This document shows positions 8,506 to 15,773 of a stretch of DNA of 22,852 nt, one piece after another; the stretch's first letter is position 1, and each line of letters starts with the position of its first letter. This stretch comes from a virus. Both the position numbers and the translations under genes were made by a program. The notes below the pieces were generated by a model that had not been told where the DNA came from, did no database searches, and saw only the letters and a program-made list of their open reading frames with translations. The stretch is from the IMG/VR virus record IMGVR_UViG_3300005346_000095, positions 1 to 22,852 of that record; one strand, 5' to 3'.

Positions 8506-8533
8506 TATCCTTGGCTCCGTAAAGAGCCAAAGG
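8506..8533 (-). other. Hairpin just after the major capsid gene
   Basis: Perfect 7-bp inverted repeat TTGGCTC (8511-8517) / GAGCCAA (8524-8530) with a 6-base loop, extended by CC/GG pairs past a single bulge. It lies between the repaired capsid stop (8548) and the next ATG (8495). No T-run follows on the minus strand, so it is not an intrinsic terminator. An mRNA-stabilising or processing stem at the end of the abundant capsid message is a plausible role. Confidence 0.55.
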
Positions 8534-8547
8534 AAACAACGAACAGT

Positions 8548-9809
8548 CTAAGGAATGTTTGTCATGGCACGCAATGCTTCTGGATCCCCAAGCGTTACCA
8601 GCAATACGCGCAACTACGCGGATTGCGGTTTGATCTTTAGTAAATGCTGTTTCTGTCTCTTGTGAGATTTTAACAGTCATTTTCTTGCGATCACCCAAGA
8701 CATAAGCACGCTTGAAGTCTGCGAACAAAATGTTAGCTTCGCCAACATAATCATTCTCAACTACTTCATAGCCAAGCATTCTAGCTGGTTCCCCAGTTAC
8801 TCTGCTTTCTTCCCAGAGATAGCGACCGTTGCTATCCTTGAGCTTTCGCAATTCGCGAATGTTAGCCGTTGCGACTACCCATTTTGCGCCCCTGCGATAA
8901 GCCTGTGGGAGGGAATATACAAGATCTATCAAGTTATCAAAGCTCAAATTTGAGCCTGCGATACTGGTAGATGCGTATGTTCCGGCTGTGACTGCGGTGT
9001 TTATACCTGTTGGTTGAGTGGTTCCATTACCCTGCAAAATAACTTTATCTTCTTCATCTTTGATAGCGTCTGCGAACAGACCGATAACAATCTTGACTAC
9101 ATCAAGCTCTGTGCTATCTTCTATCAATTCATCAGAAGAATAAAGAATTGCAGCCAGCTTTTTAGCTGTTAGAGTTCTTTCATTGAAGTGAGCGGTTGTG
9201 GTTGATTTAGTTTCATTTTCAGCAGTCCATGTAACTTTTGGTCTACTAACCAATGTTGGGATTTTCATAACATCCCTACGCATTGGAATAACTGGTAACC
9301 AGTCCTCTCATAGAGAAAGGCCCAACCAAACTTTTAATCAATTCAGCGCGGAACTCATCAGGAAATAGGAACCCACCATCAGCGGCGGTACCTTCGGAGA
9401 GAGCCTTACAAACTGTCTTGTCATTAGTGACTAAAGCATGGTAAAAAGCAACAATCTTTTCATCAGCAGTCAAATTGTTTTTATCTGTAAGATCTTTGCC
9501 TTGCAGCATTTTAGCGATCTTAGTATCAGACTCAACTTTTGATTTTGATGCGTTGATTTCTGCAATTACATCTTTAGCAATTGACTTAGCAAGTTTTTTG
9601 GCTTCACTTTCTACATCAGGAGTTGGCTCAGCGGCTGCTGGAGCTTCGGGAGCTTCGGGAGCTTCGGGAGCGGCTGGAGCTTCGGGAGCTTCTGGTGTAG
9701 CTGGAGCTTCGGGAGCGGCTGGAGCTTCTGGTTTTTCCTCAACTGCTGGAGTTCCTGCTTCCTCACTCTTGATATAGTGTTTCTTTCCGTTTATAACTAT
9801 ATATTTCAT
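8548..9809 (-). CDS. Major capsid protein, HK97 fold, with N-terminal delta domain (two frameshifts)
   Basis: This is the main shell protein. The N-terminus MKYIVINGKKHYIKSEEAGT is followed by a Pro/Ala/Glu repeat (about residues 20-62) and a Lys/Ala/Glu helix (ESEAKKLAKSIAKDVIAEIN), together forming a scaffold-like delta domain to be removed by the protease. The mature shell part begins around LSEGTAADGGFLFPDEFRAE, with the HK97-typical 'G-T-x-x-x-G-G-x-L-x-P'. It continues KIPTLVSRPKVTWTAENETK, QGNGTTQPTGINTAVTAGTY, and AKWVVATANIRELRKLKDSN. Two shifts split it. One near 9296 joins RGLV to P-V-I-P-M-R-R-D-V-M-K. The other, in CCCC at 8586-8589, changes an unlikely tail into DPEALRAMTNIP with TAG at 8548. 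Repaired length is about 420 aa. The preceding protease and following connector support the call. Confidence 0.9.
9640..9729 (-). repeat. Imperfect 9-bp tandem repeats encoding APEAPE in the capsid delta domain
   Basis: About ten imperfect copies of a 9-base unit (plus strand GGAGCTTCG or close variants such as GGAGCGGCT) lie in frame within the major capsid gene. They encode Ala-Pro-Glu triplets (A-P-E-A-P-A-A-P-E...). Multiples of nine can change in number without breaking the frame. This is coding low-complexity sequence, not a CRISPR or attachment site. Confidence 0.8.
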
Positions 9810-9813
9810 ATAA

Positions 9814-10617
9814 TTATTTTTTACGCTGTCTTAAAACTTCGCGCTTGATAAAGCCTAATTTGCCCTCAAGCGCCGCAAGAGCATCAACTAGATTCTCTTG
9901 GACCCGACCTTTTGTTTCCTCTGGTTTTTTAACCTTTGGTAATTCTGTTTTAATTTCCAGTTCCAATTCTGTACCCTCAATCAAATCAACGCCTTTCTCA
10001 TCATCTTCTTTTGGAATATCAACTTCTAAAACCGATACTAACGCATCAACTGCATTTTGTATAATTGTTCTATTTTTCTTTGAAATAACACGCCCAGCTT
10101 TCTCCTCAACCTTAAATATCTGATCAACTTCTTTTGTAATCCATTCATTTACCTTTTTTTCTGACTCCTCATCTTTCTCAAGGGCTTTCTCTGTAACTAC
10201 TGCGGAGGGATTAGCCGGGATAGGAACTGCGGATATTTCTAGCAATTCATAACTCACCTTTGCATCTTCACCCTCGCCTTTATAATGCGGTATAAATCCA
10301 ACGCTAAACGCTTTCATAATAGCTGGATCAGCTTCATACATAGCCTTAACTTCCCGGGCTAACTGTGTATGCTCATGAAATACTGGCTCAAACATTAGCT
10401 TGTCGCCATCTCTCTTTAATTTCTTAGCAAGTCCAACTGGCGGTAAATTATAATTATGAGCAAATTGCAAAACAGGATTTTTCTTAAAATTCTTTAAATC
10501 CCATGCGTCTATTGACAAGCTTTCGCCATGTCTATCAATTGTTTCATCTGTTGCAATAGCGACCATCTTCCCGTCTTTTTTTTCAACAAATGCTTTTGCT
10601 AGTATTTTTTTATTCAT
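9814..10617 (-). CDS. Prohead maturation protease, 267 aa
   Basis: An HK97-type (U35) serine protease that cleaves capsid delta domains during head maturation. The intact frame shows DETIDRHGESLSIDAWDLKN, the catalytic His in LQFAHNYNLPPVG, and the catalytic Ser in AIMKAFSVGFIPHY. The family's 'LLEISAVPIPANPSA' signature follows. After the protease domain (to about residue 150) comes an acidic and Lys-rich tail of about 115 residues. I choose ATG 10617 (MNKKILAKAFVEKKDGK); an upstream TTG at 10641 lies inside the preceding gene and is unlikely. It sits directly before the capsid gene, as usual. The leader is AT-rich with no Shine-Dalgarno. Confidence 0.9.
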   Translation of the reverse strand: MNKKILAKAFVEKKDGKMVAIATDETIDRHGESLSIDAWDLKNFKKNPVLQFAHNYNLPPVGLAKKLKRDGDKLMFEPVFHEHTQLAREVKAMYEADPAIMKAFSVGFIPHYKGEGEDAKVSYELLEISAVPIPANPSAVVTEKALEKDEESEKKVNEWITKEVDQIFKVEEKAGRVISKKNRTIIQNAVDALVSVLEVDIPKEDDEKGVDLIEGTELELEIKTELPKVKKPEETKGRVQENLVDALAALEGKLGFIKREVLRQRKK

Positions 10618-10627
10618 ATATTTAAAA

Positions 10628-10870
10628 TTATAGTTTTTCAACTTGTTTATTTTTAACTTCTTCAGTTTTATTAGTGTTTCTATCCCATTTATATTTTTTA
10701 CCAGTCTTTTTGTTTTTCAATCTCAACCATTTGTCTAATTTGTGATTAGAATAACTATAATCTTTAGCGTCAAGCATAGAAACGCATCCATTATCCTTGA
10801 TCCAGTCTTTCAGCTTTTTTGGCGGTTCTTCCTTTTTCTTAAATTTTATTGGACCCTTTATGGTGTACAT
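10628..10870 (-). CDS. Small basic hypothetical protein, 80 aa
   Basis: This intact frame starts MYTIKGPIKFKKKEEPPKKL and continues KDWIKDNGCVSMLDAKDYSY, LDKWLRLKNKKTGKKYKWDR, ending QVEKL. It is strongly basic (Lys-rich), with aromatic residues spaced as in small nucleic-acid-binding proteins, but no recognised motif. It starts one base after the stop of the C1q-like gene ('TAA-T-ATG') and lies just before the protease. A head-assembly accessory or DNA-binding role is possible. I do not recognise the family. Confidence 0.6.
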   Translation of the reverse strand: MYTIKGPIKFKKKEEPPKKLKDWIKDNGCVSMLDAKDYSYSNHKLDKWLRLKNKKTGKKYKWDRNTNKTEEVKNKQVEKL

Positions 10871-10871
10871 A

Positions 10872-11378
10872 TTAGTCTGCTATTTTCTTAATATACATTG
10901 ACCCACAAACTGCTGTTGAAAACTGAGCACCAGCATTATATTGCGATGTTAGAGCATCAACTTTCATTTGTAATGTCAAATAGTCATTTGCACTTAACCT
11001 GACAATAAAAGTTGCTGACAACTGGAACGCCCAAGCACCACTAGCAGCCTGCGCAACTTCACTGCCTATTACTTCTGTTGAACCATTGACAATAACATGA
11101 GCAAAATGAGTATGAGGATCAGTATCAGCAATACCATTTATGATATATGAAACTTCATACACCCCTGCTTTATCAACAGCAACTCGCTCTGGATTAGATC
11201 CAGTGTCATGAGTAATATTTTTCAACTCAACCTGTCCACCAGTAAAATCCATGTCAATAAAAGTGGTTGATATTCCAGTAGTAGTTGCGGTTCTATAAAC
11301 CAGTCCATGAACTGGCTCAAAACCTGACACTTCACCATCTACTAAAATGGTACTATTTTCAAATCCTGTTTTAGACAT
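10872..11378 (-). CDS. C1q/TNF-like jelly-roll decoration or fibre protein, 168 aa
   Basis: The intact frame has the look of a C1q-like trimeric jelly roll. After MSKTGFENSTILVDGEVSGF come GISTTFIDMDFTGGQVELKN, then the 'AG-x-Y-x-V-S-Y' strand (VDKAGVYEVSYIINGIADTD), HFAHVIVNGSTEVIGSEVAQ, FQLSATFIVRLSANDYLTLQ, and a final STAVCGSMYIKKIAD. The G-x-Y-x-V strand and 'L-x-A-x-D-x-L-x-L' near the end are typical of C1q/TNF-like phage and spore-surface proteins. Such domains trimerise and often bind receptors or sugars. It lies in the head region rather than near tail-fibre genes, so it may decorate capsid or neck. The domain call rests on pattern recognition. Confidence 0.6.
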   Translation of the reverse strand: MSKTGFENSTILVDGEVSGFEPVHGLVYRTATTTGISTTFIDMDFTGGQVELKNITHDTGSNPERVAVDKAGVYEVSYIINGIADTDPHTHFAHVIVNGSTEVIGSEVAQAASGAWAFQLSATFIVRLSANDYLTLQMKVDALTSQYNAGAQFSTAVCGSMYIKKIAD

Positions 11379-11387
11379 ATTTTTTTA

Positions 11388-12115
11388 TTATAAGTAAGTA
11401 TATTTAACCGTTACTAACCAATTGATAGTAGTTGCTGCTTTACCAGTTACTTGAACATCTACTGCTTGAGCTCCTATATCAGCTACCAAATCACAATCCC
11501 AAGTTGCATTTCACTTTCTATTGTACTAATTGATGTTGTTGAACCTTGCTGAGTAACATTTCCACCAGAATTGCGATAAAATAATCCAGTCAATTTATAA
11601 TGAGCTCTATCTGCACCAGTTGCATTTTCATTAGCTACAACATCAATCTCTATGCTTACTACACTTCCTTCTGACATAACTAAACTATATAAATCCGTTA
11701 CTGTCGCATCTGTGGTTTGTGTATAAGACAACTTTTTAACACTAGTACCACCACTTGTGCTCTCCAGCTGTCCAATATAATTCGGAGTTTGTATTCCTCC
11801 ACTTCCTTTGGCTATCAAGTTAATAGAAATATTAGTGTCATCACCTATAGATTTAATATTCGGATTATCACCAGTTATAGAGCTATTTATTTCTAAATAA
11901 TTAACGGCACTATCAACAGAAACTAAGCCTAAAACATTTTTTACCCCATCTGACGGGCTGTCTGACCTCAATAAAGAGTTTTGATAAAAATCAAGCTCAC
12001 CATTTTCATTAAACTTAAAAGCTGGATTTGTGCTATTGTCATTCAGCACAAAACCTGCTGGCAAGACATATCCATCTGTAAGTGTATATCCCGAGATGTT
12101 TGTTATATAAGTCAT
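11388..12115 (-). CDS. Fibre/appendage structural protein, about 242 aa (one frameshift)
   Basis: The frame opens MTYITNISGYTLTDGYVLPA and has fibre-like beta repeats: PAFKFNENGELDFYQNSLLR, NYLEINSSITGDNPNIKSIG, and INLIAKGSGGIQTPNYIGQL. The C-terminal domain contains TDATVTDLYSLVMSEGSVVS, ATGADRAHYKLTGLFYRNSG, and, after a one-base repair near 11503-11506, T-W-D-C-D-L-V-A-D-I followed by VQVTGKAATTINWLVTVKYT. The 'A-x-Y-x-x-x-G-x-x-x-x-x-G ... V-x-V-T-G-x-x-x-x-x-I-x-W-x-x-x-V' pattern is common at the C-terminus of phage fibres. The stop is TAA at 11388, 10 bases before the C1q-like gene. Attachment site on the virion is unknown. Confidence 0.65.
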
Positions 12116-12131
12116 ATTTTTTCAATTATGT

Positions 12132-13004
12132 TTAAAAGGCAAACCAATTAGTACCATTACTAAACACAGTCCAACCATTCCCATCTACTGTAATAGTTAT
12201 TGAAGCACCGCCGTTTATAAGTTCAGCTCCCTGTGTATCAATAGTAATTGTATTTGTTCCAGCATTCCGACCAGTATCAACAATGTGGTAAATCTTTCCA
12301 TCTAGCAAATCGGCTGTTCTCAAGGTAATAGTGCAAGTTCCAGTTACAGAATAATCAACCATAATGATATTATCTGTTGACGCTGTTGAGTAAGTAGCTG
12401 CATTTACAGCAGTAGTCTCATATTTCAATCCACCTTTTAAATAAAGTGAACCAGTACCTACTTCTATCAAACCATCTGTCTGGTTATGAGATAAACTTAA
12501 ATATTCAGTCTGAGATTGATTAGCTGAGTGAATAAAGATTGTCGGATCAGTAGTATTAGCATGTCCAAAATTATAAGTTCTATCAGCATATTCAGCCAAT
12601 ATTACATAATGACCAGATGAACCCACTAAAAACATACCACAATCAACAGTTTGCGATGTCTGTCTTGTTATTATGGTAAATATATTCGGATTATTACCAA
12701 AATAGGCATTTGAAGCTTGAACAACTGCTGGACCATCAAAAAAGACATTACTGTCTGTTTCCAACTCACCAGTTACATACAAATCATTGGTTGAAGCTGT
12801 TATCTTTCCCGGAGTTCCACTACCAATATTAACCGAGGTATTGCCACTAGCTGATCCTTGTATATATCCAGCTACTGTTAAAATATCTGTTCCAGCATCA
12901 CCAAAATTTAGATTACCCTCAATTGTAACATTACCCGTGAATGTGACATCATGGTTAAAAACATGAGGAGTACTGTCTGCTTGAAAAATCGGGCTATTTA
13001 ACAT
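12132..13004 (-). CDS. Fibre/appendage structural protein, 290 aa
   Basis: This intact, beta-rich frame has repeating short-strand units: HVFNHDVTFTGNVTIEGNLN, GNTSVNIGSGTPGKITASTN, LYVTGELETDSNVFFDGPAV, and LSHNQTDGLIEVGTGSLYLK. These alternate as in trimeric beta-helical fibres. The C-terminal 80 residues (DGKIYHIVDTGRNAGTNTIT, then GGASITITVDGNGWTVFSNG-TNW) match a widespread fibre tip domain. It shares composition (Thr, Asn, Gly, Ser-rich) and style with the next gene. Together with 13015-13286, 11388-12115 and 10872-11378 it makes up a four-gene appendage block between minor head and protease genes. Confidence 0.7.
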   Translation of the reverse strand: MLNSPIFQADSTPHVFNHDVTFTGNVTIEGNLNFGDAGTDILTVAGYIQGSASGNTSVNIGSGTPGKITASTNDLYVTGELETDSNVFFDGPAVVQASNAYFGNNPNIFTIITRQTSQTVDCGMFLVGSSGHYVILAEYADRTYNFGHANTTDPTIFIHSANQSQTEYLSLSHNQTDGLIEVGTGSLYLKGGLKYETTAVNAATYSTASTDNIIMVDYSVTGTCTITLRTADLLDGKIYHIVDTGRNAGTNTITIDTQGAELINGGASITITVDGNGWTVFSNGTNWFAF

Positions 13005-13014
13005 ATATTTCTAA

Positions 13015-13286
13015 TTAAGGGTTTTGAATAAATGTTACATAAATAGTTGCGGCTGTACCGCCACTAGCTAACTGATAATGTAAATCAATAAAATCTGCAC
13101 CTATATTTAGCGAACCTCCTGACGGAACTAATCTACTATCTCCGTCTATAATATGATCAAAATCAACCAATATATCATCATCTCCATTATTATAGATTGA
13201 TATTCCGCTAATCATTGATCCCAAAGTAATGGGTTTGGTTCGGCTGCACTAGCATCTAACCTTTTATTTAATATTTTCCTAGACAT
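13015..13286 (-). CDS. Small appendage-associated protein, about 90 aa (one frameshift)
   Basis: The start MSRKILNKRLDASAAEPNP at 13286 is followed, after a one-base repair in GGG at 13231-13233, by TLGSMISGISIYNNGDDDIL, GDSRLVPSGGSLNIGADFID, and AATIYVTFIQNP. The pattern (short basic N-terminus, then a compact beta-sandwich) resembles small head-decoration or fibre-anchoring proteins, including the 'I-x-N-x-G-x-x-D-I ... L-x-P-G-x-S' motif seen in many phage surface proteins. It precedes the 290-aa fibre gene by 10 bases. Confidence 0.6.
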
Positions 13287-13297
13287 ATATTTTTTAG

Positions 13298-14096
13298 TTA
13301 AGATTTTACTCTTGGAATTATTGTACACCTGCAATTTGGATGCAAAGGCGGTCTATTTATTGGTTCATACTCTATTGGCAAAACTCCTCCGTCCTCGCCT
13401 ATAAAATCTGACCCTTGTTGTAAAAATGTTCTACCTAGTCCGACCTCCTCGCCGTCCATTGGACCACACCATTCGCAAACCCTCTCATCCATGGCTGTCA
13501 ACCAAATCTTTGCTTCCACAACCTTGCTTTCTATATAGGCTTGTTCAGTCGCCCAATTAGTCGCTCTTATAACTTCTGATCTAGCTATCCTATTTGCTCT
13601 CATTCTAGTCATTCCATCAAATACTCCCTCCACCCGGGAACGCAACTGTGGTACGCTTTCGCCTAGTTCTACTCCCTCAGCGAGTTGCGTCCCCAATAAC
13701 TTGTTTGTTTCCTCGGTTACTGCATCTGAAAATTTGACTGTATTTTCTTTTAAAAATTTTTGTGCGGCTGGATTGCTAACATCAATTTGATCATCCATTC
13801 CAACTAATTTAAACGCATCTTTGCTGGCATCTTCTATGACTTCACCCTCTATTGGCACAAGCTCTTTTTTGGCTAGTTTTAGCTGTTTTTCTTATCTAAT
13901 AGCCATTTTTTACATCTGCTGGTAATGCTTTCTTAGGCATTTTCCCCAACACTTCCTGCTTCTGTTTTCTGAATATGCCCCTCATTTTCTTAGCAAATAT
14001 CCTTTCAAAGTTGGTTGCTCTTTTAATTTGAGCTTGGCTAAAATTCTGATAAACTGGCTCATCTGTTATTCTTTCGGTCTTTTTTTTTTATTCATC
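13298..14096 (-). CDS. Minor head protein (SPP1 gp7 / Mu gpF-like), possibly fused to portal; frameshifted
   Basis: The minor head protein joins the portal and helps DNA ejection. The C-terminal domain is clear: RMRANRIARSEVIRATNWAT, then AKIWLTAMDERVCEWCGPMD and NRPPLHPNCRCTIIPRVKS. The motif 'RSE-x-x-R-x-x-N ... W-x-x-x-x-D-x-R-V-C-x-x-C ... P-P-x-H-P-N-C-R-C' defines the Phage_Mu_F/gp7 family. The N-terminal region in a shifted frame (TDEPVYQNFSQAQIKRATNF, then ERIFAKKMRGIFRKQKQEVL) is the helical part normally present. That frame has no ATG of its own, so either it is fused to the portal through the A10 run at 14080-14089 or its start is hidden by error. Further shifts lie near 13905-13911 and 13886-13892. 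Confidence 0.8.
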
Positions 14097-15467
14097 ATAT
14101 TTTTTATGATTGGTTGTAAGTTCTTTGCAATAGTATCAGCAGTCTTTTTATCAGTTTCTTTTTTAGCTTTTTCTTTTCTATTCCTAGCATTCAAATATTT
14201 TGTCGGAGCAATTATTTTTTCTGGTATAGGCTGTCCACTCTCGCCAAGCGGTACAAGATTAAGCGGTAAATAAACTACATCTCCATCTTTTCCAATATCT
14301 TCCATGCCCTCATTTTCTCTAACTTCATTGATTGTCATGTATCCATTTCTCAAAGCACTCTCATAGCCTTTCAATTTCAAGTCGGTATTTTCTGGCACCG
14401 GATCATCAAAAGTCAAAAACATTTTTTCAGTACCAGCAAACTGTGGCAATAAAAATTCATTTAACTGTTCAATCAATCTGATCATTTTTGGTCTAATAGT
14501 ACGCTTTGCAAATATGTAGTCTGTTGCTTCTGCATTAGCTCTATTTACATCTTCAGTTAATACCCAATGCTGTTTTTGGTACTCGGAATATACCAAGTAT
14601 TTTATCCCTGCTAAATCTTTGCTGTTCTAAGAAATCCATATCACGCTGGCTCAACTGCATTGGTTTCCAATCTAATCCCTGCTCAAGTACCATGGCCTTA
14701 TGAGCCTTATCTACGCCCTTATATAATTTATTCAAATCTGCTTTTAATTGCTTGGCAACCTCTGGCCTTAGCTTCTGTTCTGTTTTTAATACTGATCCCG
14801 GCAAAGCAGAATTAAAGAAAAAATTGCGATTAAAATCTTCACTAAAATTATCTATATCCACCGTTTTAGCGGCTGCCTGCAAAGTTCCTTTTCCTCTAAA
14901 TGCATGAGTAGTATCTGGATATTTCAAGAATAAAACCTCCTCTGGCGCTAAGTTTACAGTATTACCGCCATTGATTTTGTATTTATATCCGTCTATATAA
15001 TTATTCCCTGTTCCGGGTAAAATACTCAATAAATCTGGTCTAATTAGTAAAATATCTGTAATTGTATTACCACTCTTAGCTAAATACCATGGAGCTTCAC
15101 CTGTCAATTCAAGATACTGCTGTGTACTCCAAAACAAATCAAATTTAGTAGTAAAATTATTCGCCTTAAATAATAAATCAAGGATTTCATGTTCCTTGAC
15201 TTCTTCCACTCCATCTTTAACTTGTTTGAATAGTTTAATTTCAATTGTTGCTACCTCATCAGCGATAGCACTTGCACAAGCGTAAACCCAGCCCAATGCA
15301 GCCTTTAAATAATCCGTTGATTTCATCAAAGGAAATGCTTCATTTAAAAATGACGGTCTTTCAATGAGCGAACTCAAATCAACTGCCTTTGCTTTTGGTT
15401 CTGGTTTACTTTCTTCAATAATCTGTGCTGCCCTATTGTATATACTGTTATAAAAATCTATATTCAT
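14066..15467 (-). CDS. Portal protein (HK97 family; one frameshift)
   Basis: The portal is the dodecameric channel at the head vertex through which DNA enters and leaves. Start MNIDFYNSIYNRAAQIIEES at 15467, then YLKAALGWVYACASAIADEV (the 'WVYACV-x-x-I-A' opening motif), ILDLLFKANNFTTKFDLFWS, PEEVLFLKYPDTTHAFRGKG, and FSRDKILGIFRVPKTALGI joined to TEDVNRANAEATDYIFAKRT. The last motif is diagnostic for HK97-type portals. One extra base near 14557-14560 splits it. I reject an upstream start at 15545 because the promoter at 15544-15572 would put it outside the transcript. The normal stop follows RPKE at 14066; correcting the A10 run would instead fuse it to the minor head protein. Confidence 0.9.
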
Positions 15468-15477
15468 ATTTTTGCAT

Positions 15478-15499
15478 AAAAAAAACGCCTTTGCGGCGC
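15478..15499 (-). terminator. Terminator-like hairpin with U8 in the portal leader
   Basis: On the minus strand the stem CGCC / GGCG (15495-15498 and 15486-15489) has a 5-base loop and a possible extra G-U pair, followed immediately by eight T (15478-15485). It lies in the leader between the promoter at 15544-15572 and the portal ATG at 15467. It reads as a short intrinsic terminator or attenuator, limiting transcription of the whole late operon unless bypassed. The stem is short, so strength is uncertain. Confidence 0.65.
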
Positions 15500-15504
15500 A
15501 CATA

Positions 15505-15525
15505 GTCCAAAATAATTTTGTGGAC
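15505..15525 (-). other. Leader hairpin upstream of the portal attenuator
   Basis: On the minus strand GTCC (15522-15525) pairs with GGAC (15505-15508). Inside, AAAA and TTTT pair around a TTA loop, with a two-base bulge. It would be the first structure in the leader transcript, directly before the terminator stem. Pause or antitermination sites often have this arrangement; the role here is inferred. Confidence 0.4.
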
Positions 15526-15543
15526 ACTCTTGGTTCCATTTTC

Positions 15544-15572
15544 ACTATAACAGTTTTTTACAACCTTGTCAA
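15544..15572 (-). promoter_or_regulatory. Strong sigma70 promoter for the head-tail operon
   Basis: Minus-strand TTGACA (15567-15572) is a perfect -35, and TATAGT (15544-15549) matches the -10 at 5/6. The spacer is exactly 17 bases. Transcription should begin near 15537, 70 bases before the portal ATG. The promoter begins just after the stop of the Com-like gene and is the best promoter match in the window. It would drive portal through tail genes. Confidence 0.8.
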
Positions 15573-15573
15573 G

Positions 15574-15772
15574 TTACACAAAAGATATTCCGGGCTTTTC
15601 ATTCCTAGAGCAGTCTTTTAGTTTAATTCCTTTGTAGTCTGCCTGTACATGAATGAGATGTCCACAGTGATAACTATTTTAATTTCATACTTGTTGTTGG
15701 AGGTAAATTTGCTTCTTTCAATAATAATTTTCTACAATCATGATTTGGACAATGTATAACTATGCCTTGCAT
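15574..15772 (-). CDS. Com-like zinc-ribbon protein, about 66 aa (one frameshift)
   Basis: The frame starts MQGIVIHCPNHDCRKLLLKE and continues ANLPPTTSMKLK; after a shift near 15671-15681 comes Y-H-C-G-H-L-I-H-V-Q-A-D-Y-K-G and IKLKDCSRNEKPGISFV. The CPNxxC knuckle followed by K-L-L and a second C-G-H resemble the small Com family (Mu Com-type translational regulators) often placed near terminase and portal genes. The first Cys of the second knuckle falls at the frameshift and is not visible. The ATG follows the terminase stop by one base. A nucleic-acid-binding role is likely, but the target is unknown. Confidence 0.6.
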
Positions 15773-15773
15773 A

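Noticed and set aside
8501-8547. Capsid C-terminus reading through to 8501
   Set aside because: That tail (Cys/His-rich, then L-F-P-L-A-L-Y-G) is unlike HK97 capsid ends and passes through the hairpin; the shifted frame ends D-P-E-A-L-R-A-M as expected.
9640-9729. CRISPR-like array
   Set aside because: The units are contiguous 9-base coding repeats with no spacers.
9475-9777. Gly/Ala/Ser-rich plus-strand frame resembling a collagen-like protein
   Set aside because: It mirrors the APE repeats of the capsid delta domain on the other strand, with no leader or neighbours on that strand.
10618-10641. TTG start giving the protease eight more residues
   Set aside because: It lies within the previous gene, while the ATG at 10617 has the usual A/T-rich leader.
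15467-15545. Longer portal N-terminus beginning upstream (GTG 15545 or ATG 15539)
   Set aside because: These codons lie at or before the predicted transcription start, and the extension would be encoded by the leader hairpins; its residues (M-C-A-A-K-A-F-F-L-C) do not resemble a portal N-terminus.
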